A stretch of DNA of 15,507 nt, from assembly GCA_035649895.1 (NCBI GenBank), contig DASRIS010000121.1, forward strand, positions 1 through 15,507. Direction: 5' to 3'. Below, piece after piece: positions 1 through 5,832 of this stretch. Positions within the stretch are counted from its first letter, which is position 1, and each line of letters opens with the position of its first letter. This DNA is from DASSUC01 sp035649895. GTDB taxonomy: Bacteria; Actinomycetota; Actinomycetes; Mycobacteriales; Micromonosporaceae. The notes beneath the pieces were generated by a model. That model worked only from the letters and a program-made list of their open reading frames with translations, was not told the origin of the DNA and did no database searches. A program made the translations under genes and the position numbers.

Positions 1-2
1 TG

Positions 3-569
3 CCGGCCACGACCGTCTACCCGGCCGACTCGTACTGCGCGGCCGGCAACCAGTGGTGCGCCGACTCGATCGCCCAGTCCGCGCTGGGCGGGATCACCAC
101 ACCGCTGGTCGCGTGGCAGAACCGGCCGACGTACCAGCAGGTCGTCTCGTTCCCGGCGCGCCGCGGCGACAGCATCGCCAACCTCGCCCAGGGCCGGACC
201 GCGACCGCGTCCAGCACGCAGTCGTTCACCAGCAACACGCCGAACAAGGCGGTGGACGGCGACCTGACCACGCGGTGGAGCAGCAGCTACAGCGACAACC
301 AGTGGATCCGGGTGGACCTCGGCACCGCCCGGACGGTCAACCGGGTGATCCTGCGCTGGGAGTCCGCATACGGCAGCTCGTACCGGATAGAGGTCTCGGG
401 CGACGGCGTCACCTGGCAGACCGTGTTCTCCACGACGGTGGGCAACGGCGGCGTGGACAACATCGCCCTGCCCACCGCGGCCACCGGCCGGTACGTGCGC
501 ATGTTCGGCGTACGGCGGGCCACGTCGTACGGGTTCTCGCTCTACGAGCTGGAGGTGTACGCGCACTAG
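3..569 (+). CDS. Secreted enzyme C-terminus with F5/8 type C (discoidin) domain, 5' truncated by window
   Basis: The reading frame is open from base 3 and stops at TAG 567-569; the start lies outside the window, so about 188 C-terminal residues are visible. The last ~125 residues form a discoidin/F5-8 type C (CBM32-like) fold: the segment begins LAQGRTATASS, has the NKAVDGDLTTRWSS calcium/ligand-loop signature, then WIRVDLG, YRIEVSGDG, and ends GRYVRMFG...SLYELEVYAH. Such domains bind carbohydrates or surfaces and normally tether a secreted catalytic domain. The preceding ~60 residues (SYCAAGNQWCAD, then WQNRPTYQQVVSFPARRGD) are the end of the catalytic part. From memory the NRPTYQQVV ending is reminiscent of penicillin-acylase-family proteins, but that is a weak guess; a glycoside hydrolase is also possible. 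The discoidin call is strong, the enzyme class is open. Confidence 0.85.
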   Translation, partial: PATTVYPADSYCAAGNQWCADSIAQSALGGITTPLVAWQNRPTYQQVVSFPARRGDSIANLAQGRTATASSTQSFTSNTPNKAVDGDLTTRWSSSYSDNQWIRVDLGTARTVNRVILRWESAYGSSYRIEVSGDGVTWQTVFSTTVGNGGVDNIALPTAATGRYVRMFGVRRATSYGFSLYELEVYAH

Positions 570-591
570 CGCACAGCGCGGCGTACCGGAA

Positions 592-621
592 CCGCCCTCC
601 CGGCTGGCCCCGGGAGGGCGG
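592..621 (+). terminator. Strong hairpin terminator after the discoidin-domain gene
   Basis: A perfect 12-bp stem (CCGCCCTCCCGG, 592-603, pairing with 610-621) closes a 6-nt loop 22 nt after the stop codon. No U-tract follows, which is usual for high-GC actinobacterial terminators. Confidence 0.8.
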
Positions 622-641
622 TCCGCGTCGGTGCGGTCATG

Positions 642-844
642 ACCAGCCGGAACGGCTAATTTAGCCGTGACTAGCCGTCAGTTAGCCGTCGCGCCACAAC
701 CGCGCCCCGAGACAGCCGCTCCTCGCGATGAACATCAAGCCGGATCAGCGGCACGGGTTGAAGCAGCCGAAACAAGGGCATATCGGGCTGGCTAACCAGC
801 CGGCACGGCTAATTTAGCCGTGACTAGCCGTCAGTTAGCCGTCG
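642..844. repeat. Two 50-bp direct repeats, each with four phased TAGCCGT heptamers
   Basis: Positions 642-691 and 795-844 are identical except at one base (A651/C804), 153 bp apart. Each copy holds one inverted heptamer ACGGCTA (652-658; 805-811) followed by three direct TAGCCGT heptamers (662, 672, 683; 815, 825, 836). Start-to-start distances are 10, 10 and 11 bp, close to one helical turn, so bound proteins would line up on one DNA face. The first two heptamers also form a perfect inverted repeat with a 3-nt centre. This looks like an operator or iteron-like binding array upstream of fic. The binding protein is not identifiable from the window. Confidence 0.8.
786..801. repeat. Short inverted repeat abutting the second heptamer block
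   Basis: GGCTGG (786-791), CTAA, CCAGCC (796-801) is a perfect 6-bp inverted repeat that runs into the start of repeat copy 2. Copy 1 has the CCAGCC half but not the GGCTGG half. It could be part of the control region or chance in a GC-rich tract. The remaining bases of the 570-910 gap (692-785 and 845-875) show no gene I can support. Confidence 0.4.
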
Positions 845-875
845 GCGACCGGCAGATCTAGAAACAACGGCCAAA

Positions 876-896
876 GCTAATGATGTTAGCATTAGC
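876..896. promoter_or_regulatory. Palindromic operator-like element just upstream of the fic ribosome-binding site
   Basis: GCTAATG (876-882), a 7-nt centre, CATTAGC (890-896) is a perfect inverted repeat; an inner GCTAA/TTAGC pair (876-880, 886-890) overlaps it. It ends two bases before the AAGGAGG ribosome-binding site (899-905). A repressor bound here, or the equivalent RNA hairpin, would block transcription or translation of fic. The core GCTAA is shared with the heptamer repeats upstream (GGCTAATTTAGCC). Function is inferred from position and symmetry only. Confidence 0.5.
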
Positions 897-910
897 CGAA
901 GGAGGAGCCG

Positions 911-2263
911 ATGAAGATCCCAATGCCGCCGCCGCCGATCAACGAGCTCGTGGACAGGCTAAGAGCCAAGGGACTGGACCGGTTCGTCGAGATCGTCAGC
1001 CGCGGCTACCGGCTCGAGGCGGCCTCAGACCCCTACCTGCCGTGGGACAAGCTTCGCTACAAGACGCCTCCCGAAGGCCTGACCCATGAGGAGTGGTGGC
1101 TGGTCACCAAGTTCAGCCGGCAGGGACTGCAACGGAGGCTGCCCCTGCAGGACAAAGACGGTCACCACTTCACATACGCTCTGACCGATGACGCACTAAA
1201 GGCTATTGAAGAGGTCAGCCGGAATCTGAGCGGTCATATTGGCATCGGAGAGCGCGTTACCACCTCGACGAACAGAGACCGCTACCTGGTCAACTCCCTC
1301 ATGGAGGAGGCCATCACCTCTAGCCAGCTAGAGGGTGCCCAGACAACGCATGCAGTCGCCAAGGAGATGATCCGTTCAGGTCGACCTCCGGCGAACCGCG
1401 ATGAGCGCATGATCTACAACAACTACGCCGCGATGCGGCGTGTTCGCGAGTTCCACGGCACCCGCGTCTCACCCAAAGAGCTTCAGGAGCTACATCGTAT
1501 AGTCACCGAGGGCACGCTTTCTCGCCCGGACGCCGCCGGCCGCTTCCAGACCCCCGAGGAGCAACGCATTATTGTAGGCGGACCGGCTGACGAGATCTAT
1601 CACATCCCTCCTCCAGCCGAGGCGCTTCCAGCACGTATGCAGGTTCTTTGCGACTTCGCAAACGGCGAGATCGGCGACGCCTATGTGCCTGGCGTCATCA
1701 GGGCGATCATCGCACACTTCATGCTGGGCTATGAACACCCCTTCGAGGACGGGAACGGCCGGACCGCGAGAGCCTTATTTTACTGGGTCATGCTTAACCA
1801 GGACTACTGGCTAACTGAGTTCGTCTCGATCTCCAGGATTCTCAAGAGCGCATCCGGCCAGTATGGGCGCAGTTTTTTATACTCAGAGCAGGACGACAAC
1901 GATCTTACGTACTTCATTCTTTATCAGCTGGATGTCCTCCAGCGGGCGATCAAGGACCTCCACTCCTACCTGGATCGAAAGGTGCAGGAGCTACGAGACT
2001 TTCAACGATCTCTCGCGACCATGCCGGGCGAGTTCAACCATCGCCAGCTGACGCTCCTGCAGCACGCACTCCGGCATCCCGACGCGGTCTATACTGTGCA
2101 GTCGCACGGCACTTGCCACAATGTCGTTCGGCAGACCGCCCGCCAGGACCTGATGGACCTCGAACGTCGACGTCTGCTCAACCGCGGCACAGCCGGGCGG
2201 ACCTTTGTCTGGCTACCCGCTCCCGACCTGTTGCGACGGCTCAAGGACTCATCCACCGTCTAG
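911..2263 (+). CDS. Fic-family adenylyltransferase (AMPylator), class II self-inhibited
   Basis: 450-residue Fic/DOC protein. Fic enzymes transfer a nucleotide, usually AMP, from ATP to hydroxyls of target proteins. The catalytic motif is complete: HPFEDGNGRTAR, residues 276-287, with H276 as general base. An inhibitory-helix motif SSQLEG (137-142) fits [S/T]xxxE[G/N]; lying before the Fic core it marks class II, where the glutamate blocks productive ATP binding. This explains the absence of a separate antitoxin gene. An N-terminal domain (about 1-110) precedes the core and the C-terminus (about 385-445) resembles a winged helix, so DNA binding or self-regulation is possible. ATG 911 follows a strong AAGGAGG with 5-nt spacing. 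The gene is AT-richer than its neighbours (for example AGTTTTTTATAC near 1871), suggesting transfer. The target is unknown. Confidence 0.93.
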   Translation: MKIPMPPPPINELVDRLRAKGLDRFVEIVSRGYRLEAASDPYLPWDKLRYKTPPEGLTHEEWWLVTKFSRQGLQRRLPLQDKDGHHFTYALTDDALKAIEEVSRNLSGHIGIGERVTTSTNRDRYLVNSLMEEAITSSQLEGAQTTHAVAKEMIRSGRPPANRDERMIYNNYAAMRRVREFHGTRVSPKELQELHRIVTEGTLSRPDAAGRFQTPEEQRIIVGGPADEIYHIPPPAEALPARMQVLCDFANGEIGDAYVPGVIRAIIAHFMLGYEHPFEDGNGRTARALFYWVMLNQDYWLTEFVSISRILKSASGQYGRSFLYSEQDDNDLTYFILYQLDVLQRAIKDLHSYLDRKVQELRDFQRSLATMPGEFNHRQLTLLQHALRHPDAVYTVQSHGTCHNVVRQTARQDLMDLERRRLLNRGTAGRTFVWLPAPDLLRRLKDSSTV

Positions 2264-2306
2264 GACAGTTGCCTCAACCAGGTCATATCAGGCGGAACGG
2301 CTGCGG

Positions 2307-2936
2307 TCAGCTCGGCGTCCGCCGCGCGGATGCGTCCTGCTGGGCCAGCAGGCGCAGGGCTGCGAGCAGCGCCTCGCCGAGCACCGTGCCGGTGACGACG
2401 CCCTCGACCATCCGGGCCGGGTCGGCGCGGGCCACCACTGCGCCCACCTCGCAGGCGGCGACCTGCTCCGCCGCGTCGGCGTAGGTCTCCAGGCAGCCGA
2501 GCAGGTCCTCCTGGCCAAGGGTGCGCAGCGCGTGTACGGCGTCGGCCGCCCGGTCCAGGCCGGGTGAGCCGGGCTCCACCCGCCAGCCCCGGTGCCGTAC
2601 CAGCTCCTCGACCTCGGCGCGAGCGGCGTGCCAGGCGTCGTCGGGAGCGCCGGGACGGGCTGGCCGGGTGACCGCCTTGTGCGCAACGCCGAGCAGCGTA
2701 TGCAGGGGCAGGTCGCCGGCGTCCACCGCGGCGAGCACATCCCGCGCCCCGGCCACCGACAGCCCACCAACGTCGATCAGAGCCCGGATGAGCCGCAGCC
2801 GTTGCAGGTGCGCGTCGCCGTACGCGGCCTGGTTGGTCGCTGTCGGCGCGCCCGGTGGCAGCAGGCCCTCCCGCAGGTAGTACTTGATGGTCGCGACGCT
2901 CACCCCGCTGCGCCCGCTCAGCTCGCCGATCCGCAT
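2307..2936 (-). CDS. MerR-family transcriptional regulator
   Basis: 209 residues. The N-terminus is a classic MerR winged helix: MRIGELSGRSGVSVATIKYY (1-20), LREGLLPP, then the second-wing region with RLRLIRALIDVGGLS (46-60) and GARDVLAAVD. The C-terminal ~130 residues form a helical effector domain without the conserved cysteines of metal-sensing MerR proteins, so the inducer is probably organic or unknown. ATG 2936 was chosen because MerR homology starts exactly there and the purine-rich AGGGGCGGG lies just upstream; the frame stays open upstream to 3164, but that extension has no homology and overlaps the divergent gene. It is transcribed away from the DUF4188 gene with 85 bp between starts, the usual arrangement of a MerR regulator and its target. 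It converges on fic with 43 bp between stops. Confidence 0.9.
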   Translation of the reverse strand: MRIGELSGRSGVSVATIKYYLREGLLPPGAPTATNQAAYGDAHLQRLRLIRALIDVGGLSVAGARDVLAAVDAGDLPLHTLLGVAHKAVTRPARPGAPDDAWHAARAEVEELVRHRGWRVEPGSPGLDRAADAVHALRTLGQEDLLGCLETYADAAEQVAACEVGAVVARADPARMVEGVVTGTVLGEALLAALRLLAQQDASARRTPS

Positions 2937-2990
2937 ACCCGCCCCTTGCCAGATCCGCCGACATGATGGATAGTAGCACTCGCCATTATC

Positions 2991-3007
2991 GGATAGCTCC
3001 ACTATCC
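2991..3007. promoter_or_regulatory. Candidate MerR operator in the merR/DUF4188 divergent promoter region
   Basis: GGATAG (2991-2996), 5-nt centre, CTATCC (3002-3007) is a perfect inverted repeat between the divergent starts. A further GGATAG lies at 2968-2973, 23 bp away. A weak plus-strand promoter can be drawn upstream (TTGCCA 2946-2951, 17 bp, GATAGT 2969-2974), and GATAAT reads on the minus strand at 2990-2985. Canonical MerR activation uses a dyad inside a 19-bp spacer, which this does not match well, so the promoter assignment is tentative. Confidence 0.5.
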
Positions 3008-3021
3008 ACTGGAGGCTGGGA

Positions 3022-3507
3022 ATGGGCGCTGTCGCGCCGGGACGGATGACCGCCGACCTGTCCGGGGACTTCGTCGTCTTCATGATCGGCATGCGCGTGA
3101 ACAAGCCGTGGAAGCTGCACAAGTGGGTGCCGGTGGCCAGGGCGATGGGCCCGATGCTGCGCACCCTGGCTCAGCGCGCGGAGCTGGGGCTGCTGGGCTG
3201 GCATGTCTGGCTGGGGCTGCGCGGCCCGCTGGTGGTGCAGTACTGGCGCAGCGCCGAGCACCTGGAGCGGTTCGCCCGCGACACCTCGCTGCCACACCAC
3301 GCGGCCTGGCGGGCGTTCAACCGCCGGGTCGGCACGGACGGCGACGTCGGTATCTGGCACGAGACCTACCTCGTCCCGACCGGCGGCTACGAGACCGTGT
3401 ACGCCAATATGCCGCGCTTCGGGCTCGCCGCGGCCGGCGTACACCTGCCGGTGGCGGCGAAGGGCGACCGTGCCGCGGCACGGTTAGGCGCCCGGGCCGT
3501 GGGGTAG
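3022..3507 (+). CDS. DUF4188 domain protein (putative monooxygenase-like)
   Basis: 161 residues matching the DUF4188 family as I know it: PGRMTADLSGDFVVFMIGMR near the N-terminus, KPWKLHKWVPV, LGLLGWHVWLG, VVQYWRSAEHLERFA, HHAAWRAFNRRVGTDGDVGIW, HETYLV, and YETVYANMPRFGL near the end. Members are small cytosolic alpha/beta-barrel-like proteins, sometimes named monooxygenase or linked to aldoxime dehydratases; the reaction is not established. ATG 3022 follows GGAGG (3011-3015) with 6-nt spacing. Divergence from the MerR gene suggests inducible expression under that regulator. Length and motifs look intact. Family assignment is confident, biochemical role is not. Confidence 0.88.
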   Translation: MGAVAPGRMTADLSGDFVVFMIGMRVNKPWKLHKWVPVARAMGPMLRTLAQRAELGLLGWHVWLGLRGPLVVQYWRSAEHLERFARDTSLPHHAAWRAFNRRVGTDGDVGIWHETYLVPTGGYETVYANMPRFGLAAAGVHLPVAAKGDRAAARLGARAVG

Positions 3508-3519
3508 CGGCACCCGTCC

Positions 3520-3543
3520 GGCCGTGGTGAGGGGGCCACGGCC
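3520..3543 (+). terminator. Hairpin terminator after the DUF4188 gene
   Basis: GGCCGTGG (3520-3527) pairs perfectly with CCACGGCC (3536-3543) around an 8-nt loop, 12 nt after the stop codon. It covers the ATG at 3524, which argues against that codon as start of the next gene. Confidence 0.7.
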
Positions 3544-3568
3544 TCGGCAGCCAGAAACGAGGGGCGCG

Positions 3569-3913
3569 GTGCGTCGGTGGCTTGTCCTGCCTGTCCTGTC
3601 CGTCATGTTCCTGGTCGCCGGCTCCGCGCCGGCCGGGCCGGCCGGCGCGGCCCCCACGCCGCGGCTGCCGGACAGCATGGCCGCGATCGGTGACTCGATC
3701 ACCCGGGCGACGAACGCGTGCTGCTGGTACGGCGACCGGCCGCAGAGCTCGTGGAGCACCGGCGACGCCGGCTCGGACGGCGTACGCAGCCACTACGAGC
3801 GGATCCGTGCCCGCAAGCCGGGCATCACCGGTGACCAGCACAACGACGCGGCGTCCGGGCAGGCGGTGCTGGCCGAGCTGACCTGGCGCGCGTCCTGGTG
3901 GGGGATGCGGTAG
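3569..3913 (+). pseudogene. Truncated SGNH/GDSL hydrolase (secreted lipase/esterase-like), 3' part missing
   Basis: 114 residues. A signal peptide (VRRWLVLPVLSVMFLVAG, cleavage likely near AGAA, residues 25-28) is followed by SGNH block I, AAIGDSITRA (38-47, nucleophile serine in GDSIT), then CCWYGDRPQSSWSTG and SHYERIRARKPGITG. Homology stops at HNDAASG (91-97); the tail then runs to a stop inside a tandem repeat. Intact relatives have some 250-300 residues, including the GxND block and the DxxH catalytic block, both absent here, so the product should be inactive. GTG 3569 is preferred over ATG 3524 because a GAGGGG ribosome-binding site precedes it and the 3520-3543 hairpin precludes the earlier codon. 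No continuation of the family was found in the following 130 bases. Confidence 0.8.
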
Positions 3914-3957
3914 GGACGCCCGCCCCCGGTGGGGACGCGGTAGGGACGCCCGCCCCG
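3897..3957. repeat. Two tandem ~30-bp units at the SGNH break point
   Basis: Unit 1 (3897-3927, 31 bp) and unit 2 (3928-3957, 30 bp) share GCGGTAGGGACGCCCGCCCC preceded by GGTGGGG. The truncated SGNH frame stops at the first TAG of the repeat (3911-3913). The repeat probably marks the deletion or slippage event that broke the gene. Confidence 0.7.
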
Positions 3958-3995
3958 GCTCCGGGCACCGCGGGCGGGCCGGAGACCGGCGCCGA

Positions 3996-4021
3996 GGGCC
4001 GGCCGTTGGCTTGGCCGGCCC
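3996..4021. terminator. Bidirectional hairpin between convergent SGNH remnant and VOC gene
   Basis: GGGCCGGCC (3996-4004) pairs perfectly with GGCCGGCCC (4013-4021) around an 8-nt loop. It lies 21 bp beyond the VOC stop and can end transcription from either side. Confidence 0.7.
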
Positions 4022-4042
4022 GGGGGATGGGCGCCGGGTGGC

Positions 4043-4471
4043 TCAGCCGAAGTCCTCCGGCTGGTACTCCTTCGGCTCCACGAGGACCAGCCAGTTGCCG
4101 GAGTTGTCACGCATGACCGCCTCCACGCCGTACGGCCGGTCCGACGGCTCCTGGAGGAACGTCACGCCCTTGGCGCTCAGCTCCTCGTACGTCTTGCGGC
4201 AGTCGTCCACCTGCAGCCCGAGCCCGCCCATCTGGCCCTTCTCCAGCTGCCGCCGGACGAACGCCGCGGCCTCGTCGTCCAGCGGCGGCCCGGGCGTCAT
4301 CAGCGTGACCTCAAGCTCGGGCTGGTTGGCGTGGCGCACGGTCAGCCAGCGGTACCCCTCCCCCATCCGCACATCCGTGCCCTGCTGGAAGCCGAGCACG
4401 TTGACGTAGAAGTCGCGGGCCTGGTCCTGGTCCAGGCAGTAGACGGTGACGAGCGAGATGTTTGTGATCAT
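4043..4471 (-). CDS. VOC-superfamily (glyoxalase/bleomycin-resistance fold) protein
   Basis: 142 residues with the paired beta-alpha-beta-beta-beta modules of the VOC fold: VTVYCLDQDQARDFYVNVLGF (8-28), PELEVTLM (51-58), GGLGLQVDD (82-90), GVTFLQEPSDRPYG and NSGNWLVLVEP (123-133). VOC proteins include metal-dependent lyases, dioxygenases and drug-binding proteins. The usual first histidine ligand is not at the start of strand 1 here, so a glyoxalase I reaction should not be assumed. Its ATG overlaps the TGA of the upstream AraC gene (ATGA, 4471-4468), indicating translational coupling. AraC-VOC pairs are frequent in actinomycetes; the substrate is unknown. Confidence 0.88.
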   Translation of the reverse strand: MITNISLVTVYCLDQDQARDFYVNVLGFQQGTDVRMGEGYRWLTVRHANQPELEVTLMTPGPPLDDEAAAFVRRQLEKGQMGGLGLQVDDCRKTYEELSAKGVTFLQEPSDRPYGVEAVMRDNSGNWLVLVEPKEYQPEDFG

Positions 4472-4959
4472 GTTGACGAACCTAGCCCGTCCGGGTCTGG
4501 CGGTGCTTCTCCCAGATTGCGCGGCCGGACCACCCCGGTGGTACCGGCCGGGTCGAGCCCGCCGCACATGAACAGGTAGCAGCCGGGCACCCGCGCCGCC
4601 GACCCGGCCCACCGGTCCCGGTACGCGGTCGGGCTCTCCCCCACCAGCTGCGTGAACCGCGACGAGAACGAGCCGAGGCTGGCGAAGCCGACCAGCATGC
4701 ACACCTCGGTCACGGTCAGGTTGGCACCGCGCAGCAGATCCTGGGCGCGCTCGATGCGCCGGCGGGTGAGGTAGCGCATCGGCGTCTCGCCGTACGCGGC
4801 CTCGAAGCTGCGTACAAAGTGGAACTTGGACACCCCGGCGACCCGGGCGAGCTGGTCGAGGTCGAGCGCCGCGCGGTAATGGCGGTCGATGTGGTCGCGC
4901 GACCGGCGGAGGTGTGCCAGCAGCTCCAGCGCGACCGGTCGAGCCGCTCTCCCAGCCAC
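4468..4959 (-). CDS. AraC-family transcriptional regulator (short form)
   Basis: 163 residues. The two AraC helix-turn-helix motifs are at the N-terminal side: LDLDQLARVAGVSKFHFVR (32-50) and TVTEVCMLVGFASLGSFSSR (82-101), followed by the signature FTQLVGESPTAYR (102-114). There is no N-terminal cupin sensor. Instead a C-terminal ~45-residue tail contains GCYLFMCGGLDPAG and a Pro/Gly-rich end; its role is unknown. The start is uncertain: GTG 4959 gives a compact HTH protein but has a weak ribosome-binding site. The stop overlaps the VOC start by four bases, so the two are made together and VOC is the likely target or partner. The ZIP gene ends only 20 bp upstream, so cotranscription with it is possible. 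Confidence 0.88.
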   Translation of the reverse strand: MAGRAARPVALELLAHLRRSRDHIDRHYRAALDLDQLARVAGVSKFHFVRSFEAAYGETPMRYLTRRRIERAQDLLRGANLTVTEVCMLVGFASLGSFSSRFTQLVGESPTAYRDRWAGSAARVPGCYLFMCGGLDPAGTTGVVRPRNLGEAPPDPDGLGSST

Positions 4960-4979
4960 CCCACGAGCGTAGAGCCGGG

Positions 4980-5765
4980 CTACTGCACCGTCGACAGCAG
5001 GTAGCTGAGCAGGAAACCCGCAGCGGTGGCCAGCGCCGCTGCGGGACCGCCCTTCTCGTACGCCTCCGGCATCAGCGTGTCGGTCAGCGACGCCACCACC
5101 GCGCCGGCCGCGAACGCCAGCGGCAGCGAGACACCGGCGCCGTCGATGCCGGCGAGGGCGCCCCGGCCGACCACCACCGCGAGCGCCAGCAGGATGGCGG
5201 CGCCGGTCCAGGTCCCGAGGACGAACCCGACGGAGCGGCCCTGCTCGCGCATTGACGCCGCGCCGACCAGCGACTCGGGCAGGTTGGACAGGAAGATGGC
5301 GACGAGCAGCACCAGGCCGGCGCCCGCACCCTCACCGTCGGCGAGCGCCACGCCGAGAGCGAGGTTCTCCGGCACGCCGTCGAGGGTCACCGCGGCGAGC
5401 AGCGCCAGCCCGGCCGCGGCGCCCGCGCCAGAGGCCGAGGCCGTGGGCTCGCTGCTGGCCGCGTCGGTGTCCAGCTTCGCCGACCCAGCCGCCGGTGCCC
5501 CGGCCTGCACCCGCCGGTCCAGCCAGGCGCTGACCAAGGTGAAGACCGTCGCGCCCACAGCAAAGCCGATCGCCGCCGGCACCGCGCCGCCCTTCTGGTA
5601 CGAGTCCTCGAAAAGCTCGAACGCGAGTGCGGTGATGAGCGACCCGGCGGCGAAGGCGAGCAGCATGGCCAGCACCCGTTGCGGCAGCTTGAACCGCACA
5701 CCGACCAGCGCGCCCAGCACCAGAGCAGTGGAGGCGATGACACCGAACACGGCAGCGCGAGTCAT
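4980..5765 (-). CDS. ZIP-family divalent metal transporter
   Basis: 261-residue multi-pass membrane protein with about eight hydrophobic segments (starting near residues 4, 30, 62, 116, 150, 178, 212 and 242) and a polar Ala/Ser-rich loop at 84-114. ZIP proteins move zinc, iron or manganese into the cytoplasm. The two core helices are recognisable as TLDGVPENLALG (127-138) and IFLSNLPESLVG (157-168), corresponding to the HNxPEG and HxxPEG motifs; both histidines are replaced (Asp129, Ser160). I recall this DGVPEN form from other actinobacterial ZIP relatives, so it is probably a subfamily, but metal preference may differ. A pseudo-symmetric element recurs as EDSYQKGG (53-60) and PEAYEKGG (233-240). 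ATG 5765 has GGAAG upstream; an earlier ATG seven bases upstream hits a stop at once. Confidence 0.85.
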   Translation of the reverse strand: MTRAAVFGVIASTALVLGALVGVRFKLPQRVLAMLLAFAAGSLITALAFELFEDSYQKGGAVPAAIGFAVGATVFTLVSAWLDRRVQAGAPAAGSAKLDTDAASSEPTASASGAGAAAGLALLAAVTLDGVPENLALGVALADGEGAGAGLVLLVAIFLSNLPESLVGAASMREQGRSVGFVLGTWTGAAILLALAVVVGRGALAGIDGAGVSLPLAFAAGAVVASLTDTLMPEAYEKGGPAAALATAAGFLLSYLLSTVQ

Positions 5766-5781
5766 GCCCGCATACTTCCAG

Positions 5782-5812
5782 GGCGGGCAGGCCTGCGCCC
5801 GCCAGTGCAGGC
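5782..5812 (-). terminator. Overlapping hairpins between xylB and the ZIP gene
   Basis: GGCGGGC (5782-5788) pairs with GCCCGCC (5797-5803); alternatively GCCTGC (5791-5796) pairs with GCAGGC (5807-5812). The two stems exclude one another. They sit 20 to 51 nt after the xylB stop and just before the ZIP ribosome-binding site, so they may end xyl transcription or attenuate the ZIP gene. Competition between the stems is inference. Confidence 0.5.
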
Positions 5813-5832
5813 GGCCTGCGCCGGACCGGGCC

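Noticed and set aside
53..664. 203-residue plus-strand ORF overlapping the discoidin-domain gene
   Set aside because: Arg/Pro/Gly-rich composition of an out-of-frame shadow; it runs through the terminator hairpin into the repeat, and the true frame has clear discoidin homology.
728..817. 29-codon ORF between the two heptamer blocks, considered as an antitoxin gene for fic
   Set aside because: No ribosome-binding site, no recognisable antitoxin features, and its stop comes from the repeat itself; class II Fic does not need a separate antitoxin.
2264..2306. Possible terminator between convergent fic and merR
   Set aside because: Only weak 4-bp complementarities (GTTG/CAAC, GCCT/AGGC) are present; no convincing stem.
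3914..4042. Continuation of the SGNH hydrolase in another frame
   Set aside because: No GxND or DxxH motif and no family-like sequence in any plus frame; only the tandem repeat and a terminator hairpin are visible.
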